A stretch of 64,000 bases of DNA from DAOVXM01 sp963746255 (GTDB taxonomy: Bacteria; Chloroflexota; Anaerolineae; Anaerolineales; UBA4823). The translations under genes were made by a program, and so were the position numbers. The DNA lies in NCBI GenBank assembly GCA_963746255.1, contig CAVVAJ010000009.1, forward strand, positions 1,302,001-1,366,000. The letters are read 5' to 3'. Each line of letters starts with the position of its first letter. Position 1 is the stretch's first letter. Shown here one piece after another: positions 43,442 through 52,944 of the stretch. Under the pieces are notes generated by a model. The model worked only from the letters and a program-made list of their open reading frames with translations. It made no database searches and was not told the origin of the DNA.

Positions 43442-45225
43442 ATGCCACAGACCACCGATTTACCCGAAGCGCGCCGATGTCCCCGAAGAGAGCACCTGGA
43501 ATGCCGAAGCGCTCTTCAAGAATTGGGACACATGGCAGGCAGAGCTCGAAACCGCTCGTTCAGCCCTTCCCAAACTATCTGCCTACTGCTGGAAAGCTGA
43601 GCGAGGGCGCTGAAACACTGGCCGATTGGCTTGATCTTTACCAAGCAGAGGTTGGGCGGCTAGCACGTTTGCAGGTGTATGTTGGTATGTCCACGGCGGT
43701 TGACACGAATAATTCAAAGGCCAAGGCGGCGCGCGGACAGTTATCAGCCTACTTGGGAGAATTTTCCGCCGCGGCTGCATTTGCAGACCCAGAGATCCAA
43801 GGGATCGGCGAGGAATTGTACGTTTGGGCTGAAACCCCGCGCTTGACCCCCTACCGGCACTATTTCGACAACCTGCTGCGCAAGATGCCGCACACACGCT
43901 CAGCAGAGGTCGAAGGAGTCCTGGGCATGCTGGAAGACACGTTTGAAAGCATTTACAGCACGGCCAGCGAACTGACGAACAGCGACCTGGAATTTGCCGA
44001 TGCAGTCGACAGCCAGGGGACCCGCCACCCCGTTATGCAGGCTACGATAAATGCCTGCCTCGAGAGCAAGGACCGGGAACTCAGACGAACGGCGTGGGAG
44101 AGCTACTGTGACGCATATCTCAGCATGCAGAACACGCTGGCAAGCAACTACCTGGCGCATGTCAAGGCAAGCGTCTTCCAGGCGCGGGTGCGCGGCTATC
44201 ATTCCGTGCTGGAGGCGAGGTTAAAACCTTACAACTTGCCGGTTGAAGTCTTCTACAACTTGATCGAGAGCTTCCAGGCGAACCTGCCGGTGTGGCATGA
44301 CTACTGGGAGGCGAAGCGGGCGCTGCTAGGTGTTGACGCGCTCCACCCCTATGACATCTGGGCGCCGATCGTTGAAACCCAGCCCACAGTCGACTTCCAG
44401 CAAGCAGTCGATTGGATCTGTGACAGCCTCAATCCGCTCGGGGAGGCGTACGTCAGCGCCATCCGCCGGGGGTGTCTGGAAGAGCGCTGGGTAGATTACG
44501 CGCAAAACGAAGGGAAAAGGCAGGGTGCTTTTTCTACGCGCAGCTTTGACTGCTACCCGTACATATTCATGACGTACCGGGGGTCATTGACCTCCGTGAG
44601 CACCCTGGCACATGAGCTGGGCCATTCCATGCACAGCTACCTGGCCGCCCAGCGCCAGCCGGCAGTCTACCGGGATTACAGCATGATGTCCAGCAGCGTC
44701 ACAGAAACCGCCTCCAATTTCCACCAGGCGATGACGCGTACCTACCTGATGGAAACCAAAGCGGACGACCCCACCTTGCAGGTCGCCTTGATCGAGGAAG
44801 CGATCGCCAACTTCCACCGCTACTTCTTCCAGATGCCCACCTTGGCACGCTTCGAGCTGGAGGTCTTCACCCGGGCTGAAGCCGGCAAACCGCTCAACGC
44901 CGATATCCTGAACGGGATCATGGCGGACTTCTACGCCGAAGGCTACGGCGGTACGATGACCGATGACCCTGAACGCACATCGATCACCTGGGCAGAATTC
45001 CCGCACCTGTACGCCCCGTTCTACACCTTCCAATATGCGGTTGGGATCAGCGCGGCGCACGCTTTAGCGGACCAGGTGCGCACATCCGCGGAAGGCGGCC
45101 CAGAAATACCTGGACTTCTTGGGCGCAGGCGCATCGCTGTACCCGCTGGATCTTTACCAATTGGCTGGCGTCGATATGACAACCCCGCTCCAGTGCAGAA
45201 AGCCTTTGATGTGTTAGCGGGATGA
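43442..45225 (+). pseudogene. pepF: M3-family oligoendopeptidase (PepF-like), several indels
   Basis: Taken across frames this encodes a ~590-residue M3 metallopeptidase. Zinc motif HELGHSMHSY and the C-terminal partner NFHRYFFQMPTLARFELEVF are intact in the long frame from about 43590 to 45095. The ATG at 43442 (RBS AGGAGAG) reads MPQTTDLP, then needs one extra base removed near 43464 to continue KRADVPEESTWNAEALFKNW. A second extra base near 43586 must go to join ALPKLSAY to AGKLSEGAETLAD. Near 45096 one extra G and near 45183 one missing C shift the stretch to ISAAHAL...GPEIPGLLGRRRIA in place of AQKYLDFLGAGASLYPLDLY. All four indels leave the surrounding residues conserved, which favours sequence error; decay is the alternative. 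It would cleave short peptides in the cytoplasm. Confidence 0.8.
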
Positions 45226-45341
45226 GCGCGCGGCTCAAGGAACTGGCAGGAATTTGAGCTCGTTTCTGCTTACCTAAGATCGATTAATTACATAGCTAGC
45301 AGATCGCCCTGTCCCTCATGAACACTCTATTTCCTTGGGTA

Positions 45342-45528
45342 TTAGGCGCCAATGCCTAGCCAGGATACCAGATAACCCGCCGAATCCTCACTCGCCCGAA
45401 CATATCCCCAGGTCTCATCGACCATCTTCTCAAGATAATAGATGGGACCCCAACCAAGGATGAACTTAGCTTTGGTATTGTCCAACCAGGTTGAATAGTA
45501 CGATGTAGGGATATCACCCGATTGAGAA
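45342..45528 (-). pseudogene. 3' fragment of an NAD-dependent epimerase/dehydratase
   Basis: The minus strand encodes about 62 codons, ending at a TAA at 45342-45344, that match only the end of a sugar epimerase: TSYYSTWLDNTKAKFILGWG, then IYYLEKMVDETWGYVRAS and LVSWLGIGA. The LDNTKAKFILGWGP motif is the usual C-terminal lobe of GalE/GMD-type enzymes. The Rossmann N-terminus is missing, because the fragment starts directly after the aroE remnant's stop. It has no start codon or promoter. It is a truncated relic. Confidence 0.72.
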
Positions 45529-46394
45529 TTAAACCCCCAGGGCTTCTTCCAGCGCAGCCCGCATCACCAAAGTCGGTGCTTCTAACCCCGTCCACATTTT
45601 GAAACCAATTGCCCCTTGATAAACCAGCTTACCAAGCCCATCCAATACCCGGGCTCCACGCTGCTGCGCCTCTTTCAGAAAAAGTGTATGTGGTGGGTTG
45701 GGGATCACATCGCATACCACCATAGAATCCAATATCGACCTGTACACGAGGCTAGGTTTTGAGTTTATATCCGGATAGAGTCCGATAGATGTGGCATTGA
45801 CCAAGACATCACATTCCGCAGGCACAAAATAATCATTTTCCCACAACATAAAATCTGCCTTTAAAGCAGTTTTCGAATCCAGCAGCGCCACCAAGTCTTG
45901 TCCCCGTCGTGCAGAGCGATTGAGAACTGTCATCTCAAAGGCACCAGCTTAAGCCAGCTCAACCGCTATCGCACGTGCGGCTCCGCCTGCCCCTAGCAGC
46001 ACAACCCTCTTCCCGGACGGGTTCACACCAGCGTCATCGACCAACGAGCGTAAGAAGCCCTTTCCGTCGGTATTTTCCCCAAGCAAGCGGTTGTTCTTCT
46101 TTGATGACGGTATTAACCGCACCCATCAGCCTGGCTGCGCTCGAGATTTCGTCCAAGAACGGCAGCACCGAGCTACTTTATGCGGGACAGTTAGGTTGAT
46201 ACCCCGCATATTGAATGCTCGCAGCCCTTGCATTGCATCGGCGAGATCACCCTGACGTACTTCAATTGTCAGATAACGCCAGTTCAGGTTCAGGTGCCGG
46301 AAAGCTGCTTCCTGCATCACAATAGTTGGGTTCGCTGCGACCGGATGCCCAAACACCCCTGCCAGCTCGGCTTTGTAGTTGGGGACTTATCCAT
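45529..46394 (-). pseudogene. aroE: Shikimate dehydrogenase, degraded
   Basis: ATG at 46394 has AAGGA, but frames break at least three times. Segments read in order: KAELAGVFGHPVAANPTIVM and GINLTVPHKV, then after a break VLPFLDEISSAARLMGAVNT, then LLGENTDGKGFLRSLVDDAG with KRVVLLGAGGAARAIAVELA. An in-frame TAA follows, then TVLNRSARRGQDLVALL and FLKEAQQRGARVLDGLGKLV. The substrate-binding Lys (VPHK) and the dinucleotide GAGGAA are all recognisable. A substitution stop in addition to indels makes a true pseudogene likely. The aromatic pathway would then need another aroE. It is divergent from comM. Confidence 0.78.
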
Positions 46395-46594
46395 GTCAGC
46401 ATCCTTGAACGGACATCAACGTATGGCCAAACTGCTCATCAATAAAACAGGCCCCATTTTACCAATTGCGTCGGCAGATATTTCCATCAGTCACGAAAGC
46501 GGGCTTCTCGCAACCAGGCTCTAGTCAGCGGATCTTTTCCACGGAAGCGCATGTATCTCGCAGCACTTAAATACAGCTTCTATGACAGAAAAAG

Positions 46595-46623
46595 TTGACA
46601 AATCCAATTTCCGCCTCTAAACT
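46595..46623 (+). promoter_or_regulatory. Promoter of comM
   Basis: TTGACA (46595-46600), 17-bp spacer, TAAACT (46618-46623), ending 6 nt before the ATG at 46630. There is no Shine-Dalgarno, so the transcript is probably leaderless. Confidence 0.65.
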
Positions 46624-46629
46624 AAATTT

Positions 46630-48150
46630 ATGCTTGCCCGAGTTTTCTCTTGCGCGGTAATTGGTCTGGAGGGTGCCATTATTGAGGTGGAGGTTGACAC
46701 CAGCCAAGGGCTGCCAAAAATCCTGATTGTAGGCTTACCAGATGCAGCAGTGCAAGAAAGCCGCGAGCGCGTCCAATCGGCGATCAAAAATTCCGCATTA
46801 TACTTCCCGCGCAAAAAGCTCACCATCAACCTCGCCCCAGCCTCGGTGCGAAAAGAGGGGCCGGCCTATGACCTGCCGATCGCACTAGGCATACTGATCG
46901 CGACTGGGCAGGTACCAGCCGAAGCAGTCAGCGATGCGCTGATCATTGGCGAGTTATCGCTTGATGGGAGCGTGCGGCATGTGCGCGGCGTGCTGGCCAT
47001 GGCTGCTTTAGCAAGGGAGCAGGGGATTAAACATATCTTTGTCCCGCAATCTGATGCCGCAGAGGCAGCCTTAATCCCAGATATTGGAGTCATACCAGTT
47101 GTGTCCTTAGCATCCTTACAGGCGCACTTAGCCGGCGACCAAATCATTGAGCCGCAGGAGCCGATCCAAACTGACGAACTCCCACCGGGCAGCTATACGG
47201 ATTTCAGCGAGATCAAAGGGCAGGAACACGTCAAGCGGGCGCTGGAGGTCGCCGGGGCAGGAGGGCATAATTTAATGATGGTTGGCCCGCCCGGCGCCGG
47301 GAAGACTTTGTTGGCGCGCGCCCTGCCCGGGATACTGCCAAGTATGACAATCGACGAAGCACTGGATGTCACCCGGATATATTCGGTTGCGGACCTGCTG
47401 CAAGAAGATGTGCCCATCGTGCGAACGCGTCCTTTTCGCGCCCCCCACCACACGATATCGAACGCTGGGTTGGTCGGCGGGGGGAATTGGCCCCACCCGG
47501 GTGAGATCACGCTTGCCCATCGGGGTGTGTTATTCCTGGACGAGCTGCCAGAATTCGGATCGCGCGTCCTGGAAGTTATGCGCCAGCCGATCGAGGACAA
47601 AGTCGTCACGATCTCACGCGCTCAGGGTTCGCTCACTTTTCCCGCCAATTTTATGCTTGTCGCCGCGATGAACCCCTGTCCCTGCGGCTATTACGGCGAC
47701 ACAGCTAAGCCGTGCACCTGCTCAAATACCGTCATCACCCGCTACCAAAAACGCATCTCCGGACCATTGTTAGACCGCATCGATATCCATGTCGAAGTGC
47801 CGCGTGTGGCATACGACAAACTGCGCGATGGTCAGCTGGGGGAGCCGTCAGCTGCCATCCAGGCGCGCGTTGAAGCTGCCCGGCTGCGGCAGCGAGAACG
47901 GTTCAAGGACGATGATATCCTCAGCAATGCCGATATGAAACCGGCAGATGTGCGCCGGAAATGCAAACTCGATGAGGCGGGGCAGTCCCTGATGAGAACT
48001 GCCATGAACCAGATGCAGCTTTCAGCACGCGCCTACCACCGGATACTCAAGCTGGCGCGCACCATCGCCGATTTGGCCGGGGAAAATGAAATCGCCCCCA
48101 CCCATCTGGCGGAGGCGCTGCAGTACCGGCCGAAAGGAATGGGAGGCTAA
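46630..48150 (+). CDS. comM: ComM/YifB-family AAA+ Mg-chelatase-like helicase
   Basis: The 506-residue protein is full length. It has the N-terminal ChlI/Lon-like domain (LARVFSCAVIGLEGAIIEVE, GLPDAAVQESRERVQSAIKN), Walker A MVGPPGAGKTLLARALPGIL, Walker B RGVLFLDELPEF, VAAMNPCPCGYYGD with the zinc-type cysteines, and the C-terminal Mg_chelatase_C part LDRIDIHVEVPRVAYDK to LAEALQYRPKGMGG. ComM is a hexameric helicase that promotes branch migration during natural transformation. Its 3' end recurs twice downstream, after two cargo genes. In other bacteria comM is a known insertion site for genomic islands. Confidence 0.93.
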   Translation: MLARVFSCAVIGLEGAIIEVEVDTSQGLPKILIVGLPDAAVQESRERVQSAIKNSALYFPRKKLTINLAPASVRKEGPAYDLPIALGILIATGQVPAEAVSDALIIGELSLDGSVRHVRGVLAMAALAREQGIKHIFVPQSDAAEAALIPDIGVIPVVSLASLQAHLAGDQIIEPQEPIQTDELPPGSYTDFSEIKGQEHVKRALEVAGAGGHNLMMVGPPGAGKTLLARALPGILPSMTIDEALDVTRIYSVADLLQEDVPIVRTRPFRAPHHTISNAGLVGGGNWPHPGEITLAHRGVLFLDELPEFGSRVLEVMRQPIEDKVVTISRAQGSLTFPANFMLVAAMNPCPCGYYGDTAKPCTCSNTVITRYQKRISGPLLDRIDIHVEVPRVAYDKLRDGQLGEPSAAIQARVEAARLRQRERFKDDDILSNADMKPADVRRKCKLDEAGQSLMRTAMNQMQLSARAYHRILKLARTIADLAGENEIAPTHLAEALQYRPKGMGG

Positions 48151-48212
48151 TGGCAGATTTCTATCAGACATTTTTATTTGGTGATTGTACTTTATGATTG
48201 AAATGCCTTTTT

Positions 48213-49838
48213 ATGTCTAGAAACTTCTCACCTAATTGGAGGTCAGCTCCTATTCTGATCGCCTGTCTAGGCTTGTTTTTGCGCCTCTACAAGCTTGGCT
48301 CTGACAGTTTTTGGATTGATGAGGTTGGAGTAGCCAATGCAGCGAGAGCGGCAACCATAAGCGAAGCTCTTCACATTGCCCACAATCACGTTATGTCCAT
48401 GCCCTTTGACTATATCGTTGCTTGGGGGTTCGCTCGCCTGAATACTAGTGAGTTCTTTCTACGCCTTCCCTCGGTTCTGTGGGGTACAGCAGCACTCATT
48501 GCGAGTTATGTCGTATTTAAGAACTTATCAGACCGTCGAACTGCCCTGCTGACTTCTCTCTTCCTTGCTATCTCTCCTATACATATACAGTACTCGCAAG
48601 AGCTGCGTTTTTACGCTGCACTTGTCTTCTTCTACCTGCTTTCAACATGGTTTCTCATTCGGGCCATCGAAAAACCCGGAACTGAGAACTGGATGCTTTT
48701 TACGTTTTTTACCTTAGTCGGAATTTTCTTCCACGTCTATACTTTACTATCGGTAACCAATGGAGCTGCCTGGTTATGGATAACCCATGGCAATGATCCA
48801 AAATTTTCCCACCAGCGTAAATCTTTCTTGCGGAGTGTTGTTTTTTTACTCGTCGCTTTTCTGCTAGGCCTGTTATTCTTCGGAAGTGTCTATACCTATG
48901 ATATTCCATTACTTCTCGACGAGAAATCCATTTTTACTGTAATTGGAATTGGTCTGGGTTGGGTCCCCTTTTACTCGATAATTCAAATTCTCCCCTGGAT
49001 ATCCGGTTTCTTACTTCTGGCTCTGACGATCATCGGGCTTTTTCAAAACCTAGCCAAAAAACCACTCGACCGGATTTTTGTTCTCTTCTACAGTATTGCT
49101 GTTCAAATTGCTGGGATAACCTTGCTCAACTTTTTAAAAAGTTATTTCATCGCACCAAGGCAGTTTTTAATGTTTCTCCCTTTTATGTTGTTTTTCTCTG
49201 CTCTAGGTTTTCAAGTTCTTCTTGATAAAACATCAAAAGGGATCTATAGCAGTAGAAAGTTGCTACCCATACGGTTGGATTATACACTTTTGAGTATTGT
49301 ACTGATCATTAGCTTCCCAGCCCTGATCAACTATTACTTGGGTGACAAGGGCATGGCACGAGAAATAAGCCAGATTCTGGCAGAATCCTGGCAACCTGGG
49401 GATCTTGTATTGGTGATTCCAAATTATGAAGTAGCAAATTACTTCTACTATAGCCAAGTACTGAATGAAGAGCAAAATTTGCTTGACAATCTTTATGGCA
49501 CTGACTGGGAAGATCTTCCCCAAGTAACAATGGAGAACAAAGCAATTTATCTCATTACTCCTTACCCATTGGCTGCGGATCGAATAAAACTGTTAAAATC
49601 TCTTTTATTTGAGGAAATCTATATTCCAAAATTTCCGTCCCGCTATACCCGGTCTGTTTGGCGTTGGTCACCAACAACCAGATTTGAATGGGATGATGAA
49701 AACCTCTCAAGAGGGCATCCGCAGCTAGAAGAAGCGGGCACAAGCCAATCAGAGACAGCGCTTTACCAACAGTGCGGGCATGATCTGCAACTCCGACATT
49801 ATCCCGGCGGAGTCATGTCTGTTGTGCCAGCTGGATAA
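48213..49838 (+). CDS. Membrane glycosyltransferase, family 39 (PMT/ArnT-like), C-terminus replaced by comM-derived sequence
   Basis: The product is about 541 residues. ATG at 48213 is chosen over TTG 48198. It begins LIACLGLFLRLYKLGSDSFW and carries the GT39/GT-C acid motif in SFWIDEVGVANAARAATISE, then YSQELRFYAALVFFYLLSTW. About ten hydrophobic segments follow. Such enzymes transfer sugars from lipid-linked donors on the outer membrane face. From about residue 490 (TTRFEWDDENLSRGHPQLEE) the DNA is recognisably comM 3'-end sequence read out of frame, so the natural C-terminus is probably lost. The function therefore may be impaired. Confidence 0.8.
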   Translation: MSRNFSPNWRSAPILIACLGLFLRLYKLGSDSFWIDEVGVANAARAATISEALHIAHNHVMSMPFDYIVAWGFARLNTSEFFLRLPSVLWGTAALIASYVVFKNLSDRRTALLTSLFLAISPIHIQYSQELRFYAALVFFYLLSTWFLIRAIEKPGTENWMLFTFFTLVGIFFHVYTLLSVTNGAAWLWITHGNDPKFSHQRKSFLRSVVFLLVAFLLGLLFFGSVYTYDIPLLLDEKSIFTVIGIGLGWVPFYSIIQILPWISGFLLLALTIIGLFQNLAKKPLDRIFVLFYSIAVQIAGITLLNFLKSYFIAPRQFLMFLPFMLFFSALGFQVLLDKTSKGIYSSRKLLPIRLDYTLLSIVLIISFPALINYYLGDKGMAREISQILAESWQPGDLVLVIPNYEVANYFYYSQVLNEEQNLLDNLYGTDWEDLPQVTMENKAIYLITPYPLAADRIKLLKSLLFEEIYIPKFPSRYTRSVWRWSPTTRFEWDDENLSRGHPQLEEAGTSQSETALYQQCGHDLQLRHYPGGVMSVVPAG

Positions 49839-50022
49839 AACTAGTTGTTGACTGATCCACACTGCGATGAGCCAACTCCAGCTTTCAGCATGTGCCTACC
49901 ACCGGGTGCTTAAGCTAGCGCGCACCATCGCTGACTTGGCCGAGGTAAATGAAATCACCCCCGCTCATCTGGCGGAGGCGTTGCGGTACCGGCCGAAAGA
50001 AATAATTTATTCAGCGTTATGA
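49690..50022 (+). pseudogene. comM 3'-end relic, second copy
   Basis: In the ComM frame the DNA reads KKRAQANQRQRF, then CNSDIIPAESCLLCQLDKTS, a stop, and then an open run from ATG 49867: MSQLQLSACAYHRVLKLART, ADLAEVNEITPAHLAEALRY, ending at TGA 50022. Native ComM has RLRQRERF, SNADMKPADVRRKCKLDEAG and MNQMQLSARAYHRILKLART. Nucleotide identity to the native 3' end is roughly 86% by eye over the last ~140 bp. It overlaps the 3' end of the glycosyltransferase frame. Confidence 0.88.
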
Positions 50023-50187
50023 GGAATAGTAATCGCCCTGAGTATTCATTCCAACTGGTTTTTTATGCAGTAATTCCACCCTAATCTATCTTCAGTCTAA
50101 TTATCAAATCTGGAATCTTGATCTCGATCATTTTATATTAGTATAGGCATATTTACCTAGTCATCAGATACCAGGAGCATAATCATA

Positions 50188-52467
50188 ATGTCCAACTTGA
50201 CATATCTAAAAAAATGGGGACCTCTGGTATTAATCAGTTCTCTGAGTTTATTTCTTGAATTAGCTATCATCCGCTGGCTCTCAGCAGAGGTCAGATTATT
50301 TTCATACTTGAAAAATGTATCCTTATTGGCCGCATTTTTGGGTTTATCAATCGGATATGGCTTGGCCAATAAAAATCGTGACTACAAATCCGCTCTCATG
50401 CCATTGTTGGCTTTACTAACTATTTTGATCCTAGCAGTTGGAAGAGTTAGTTCGCAAAACCCACTTTTTTATCCTTCAACCACCGATGAATGGCTTTGGT
50501 ATGCAGCTTCTCCATCGTATTGGTTATCTCTGGCTGTTTTTCTTAGCATGGTGGCAATCTTCTTTTTCCTAACGGCGCTGCTTTTCATCCCATTAGGCCA
50601 GGCAACTGGTGAGGAAATGGACAGGCATCCACCCACTTCTGCCTATATTGTCAATATCATCTCTAGTCTAGTCGGCATCTGGCTGTTTTCGCTGGTATCC
50701 TTTTTACGATTCCCCCCTGTCACCTGGTACTTAGTATTTCTTATCGGTATCATAGTTTATTTCTACGTTCGTAATCGTCGATCCACAATTGATTGGGCAC
50801 TGGCTATGGGTTTGGTACTATTCGTGGGTTTTTTCAATCAAGGCGTTTTGTGGTCGCCTTACAGCCGATTAAGTCTGGATGAGTTATACCTACCAGGCAA
50901 GAGTGATGGTAAAAGCGTAAAAGCCGGATATATTCTTAATGTTCAGCAGGTATTTTATCAGTCAGCGATTAATCTTTCCAATTCTTTTGTGAGCACCTGG
51001 GAAAATGAAGTGCAAGATCTGAAGGGGTTAGCCAATTCCTACAATCTGCCTTATCGCTTACTTCCCCCAGGGAGTAAAGTGCTAATTGTTGGGTCCGGGA
51101 TGGGCAATGATGTTGCAGGGGCAATCCGCAATGGTGCGGGCAGCGTCACCGCCGTAGAAATTGACCCTGTTATCCTCAATCTTGGAAAGCAATTCCACCC
51201 CGAACAACCATATGATAATCCTTCAGTTTATCCTGTCGCGGATGATGCTCGATCTTTTTTTGAAAAAGATGTATCGACTTACGACCTAATTGCATTCGGA
51301 TTGCTGGACTCACATTCTCTGCTATCCAGCCTATCCAGTGTCCGCTTGGATTCATATGTTTACACTCTGGAAAGCTTCCAACAGGTGAAAAATCATCTAT
51401 CTCAAGATGGATTCGCCGTTGTTACATTTGCGACTGGAACAAGATGGCTGGAAGAGCGCTTAGGACGAATGATGATCCAGGTCTTTGGAGAAGATCGTGT
51501 ATGGGTTCATCATGGACTATCAGGAACGGCTTTCATAGGATCGAAGAATAGCTTCATCCTACCCAGCGACCTGGAACTAGCCGTTTGGGAGAGTGATCCG
51601 AACTACGATTGGCTACCTATCCCTACAGATGACTGGCCATATTTATATCTTCGAGGACGGATCATTCCCTCAGCCTATTGGCAGTCTTTGTTACTGATAG
51701 GCATCCTTGTCCTGCTGATGCTGAGACGATCCTTCCCGGAAGCTCTCAAACTGGACTGGCATTTTTGGCTGCTTGGGGCAGCGTTCCTCTTAATTGAGTT
51801 CACTAGCATTACCCGATTGGCGCTGCTCTTTGGCACCACCTGGTTAGTAAATGCGCTGGCGATCAGCGGTATTTTGATCATGATTTTGTTCGCTAATTTA
51901 CTCGTTTTAAAGACAAAACGGATAAATATTCGTCTTTCATATTTTTTCCTTTTCATCAGCATGGCCTTAGTATATATCTTTCCGCTTGAGATCCTAAATC
52001 AATTAGCACCGCTTCTGCGTACGATTAGCAGCGTGAGTTTGCTCTCTGTGCCTCTATTTTTCTCGGGGCTGATCTTTGCTGAAAGCCTGCGGCGCCGTGA
52101 AAAGGCATCCGGCGCATTTGCCTCAAATCTCAGCGGATCTGTAGCAGGGGGCATTCTGGAGTATAGCTCAGATTTGGTGGGGTGTTCAGAACCTGTACAT
52201 TATTGGGGCTGTCATTTATATATTGGCATTCTTCGCCTATTTACGGGGCAAATCCTAATCACAAGGGTGCTGCGACTGTTCTGCAAGTTGGATGAAACAG
52301 GCCACTTATTGGTCCCTTCTGCCATGAACCAGATGCAGCTTTCAGCACGTGCCTACCACTGGGTGCTCAGGCTGGCACGCACTATCGCTAACTTGGCCGG
52401 GGAAAATGAAATCGCCCCCACCCATCTAGCGGAGGCGCTGCAATACCGGCCGAAGATATTGTTGTAA
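50188..52467 (+). CDS. Membrane-bound spermidine-synthase-like methyltransferase-fold protein, C-terminus frameshifted into comM relic
   Basis: The 759-residue reading has about seven N-terminal membrane segments (SSLSLFLELAIIRWLSAEVR onward), a Rossmann domain of the spermidine synthase type (KVLIVGSGMGNDVAGAIRNG, VTAVEIDPVILNLGKQFHPE, VADDARSFFEKDVSTYDLIA), and more membrane segments. AGGAGC precedes the ATG. Near 52180, dropping one G gives QNLYIIGAVIYILAFFAYLR and a stop TAA at 52256-52258. The real C-terminus is then there, and the terminal ~67 residues read here are comM sequence (ARAYHWVLRLARTIANLAGE). The gene likely ends at 52258. Polyamine specificity is not assured. Confidence 0.8.
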   Translation: MSNLTYLKKWGPLVLISSLSLFLELAIIRWLSAEVRLFSYLKNVSLLAAFLGLSIGYGLANKNRDYKSALMPLLALLTILILAVGRVSSQNPLFYPSTTDEWLWYAASPSYWLSLAVFLSMVAIFFFLTALLFIPLGQATGEEMDRHPPTSAYIVNIISSLVGIWLFSLVSFLRFPPVTWYLVFLIGIIVYFYVRNRRSTIDWALAMGLVLFVGFFNQGVLWSPYSRLSLDELYLPGKSDGKSVKAGYILNVQQVFYQSAINLSNSFVSTWENEVQDLKGLANSYNLPYRLLPPGSKVLIVGSGMGNDVAGAIRNGAGSVTAVEIDPVILNLGKQFHPEQPYDNPSVYPVADDARSFFEKDVSTYDLIAFGLLDSHSLLSSLSSVRLDSYVYTLESFQQVKNHLSQDGFAVVTFATGTRWLEERLGRMMIQVFGEDRVWVHHGLSGTAFIGSKNSFILPSDLELAVWESDPNYDWLPIPTDDWPYLYLRGRIIPSAYWQSLLLIGILVLLMLRRSFPEALKLDWHFWLLGAAFLLIEFTSITRLALLFGTTWLVNALAISGILIMILFANLLVLKTKRINIRLSYFFLFISMALVYIFPLEILNQLAPLLRTISSVSLLSVPLFFSGLIFAESLRRREKASGAFASNLSGSVAGGILEYSSDLVGCSEPVHYWGCHLYIGILRLFTGQILITRVLRLFCKLDETGHLLVPSAMNQMQLSARAYHWVLRLARTIANLAGENEIAPTHLAEALQYRPKILL
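52262..52467 (+). pseudogene. comM 3'-end relic, third copy
   Basis: Starting four bases after the natural stop of the spermidine-synthase-like gene, the frame reads VLRLFCKLDETGHLLVPSAM and then NQMQLSARAYHWVLRLART, followed by IANLAGENEIAPTHLAEALQ and YRPK. It is about 91% identical in DNA to the native comM 3' end over the last 135 bp by eye. It is the closer of the two relics to the native copy. Confidence 0.9.
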
Positions 52468-52944
52468 CCCTCGGTCGTAACTGCTCTGACTAGTGCTTTA
52501 CTTGCTCTGGCCATCTGTCTGTCTCATTTGTGAGGGTTTTATCACACCCTTGGAAGCACAAGATGATCTTTTTCGTCAACCCTACTTACACCGCACCGCA
52601 AGAAATTATCCAACCCAAAATGACTTGATTATTGATTGTTGGGAAAGTCGAAAGTTTTCATCGGTCAAACACAGTTTCAAGGCGAGCCTATATTCCTATC
52701 TATCTACACTCAGGGGCTCTTGACTGAATTGAATTTAAGCACAAACAAGTAACCAGGATCGCTCAGATTTCGCCAACTAAAACACAACTAATAATGCATT
52801 GATCGATTCATGTCGATTATTCGTGATATCGATAGAGATATATCATCATCTGGTTGATACAATCACTGTCAAATCAGGGTATATTATCGAGCGTGATTTT
52901 TCTCAACCCAGCACGCTCAAAATCCGTGTATCGCATATAGACAG
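52468..52944. other. 477-bp AT-rich gap, no gene recognised
   Basis: A plus-strand frame of 76 codons (52493-52723) has no ribosome binding site and no recognisable motif. I saw no RNA or repeat. Confidence 0.4.

Noticed and set aside
46630..48150. Magnesium chelatase subunit ChlI
   Set aside because: N-terminal Lon-like domain and C-terminal Mg_chelatase_C plus size are those of ComM/YifB.
52493..52723. 76-codon ORF after the third comM tail
   Set aside because: No ribosome binding site, no motif and no codon bias evident by eye.
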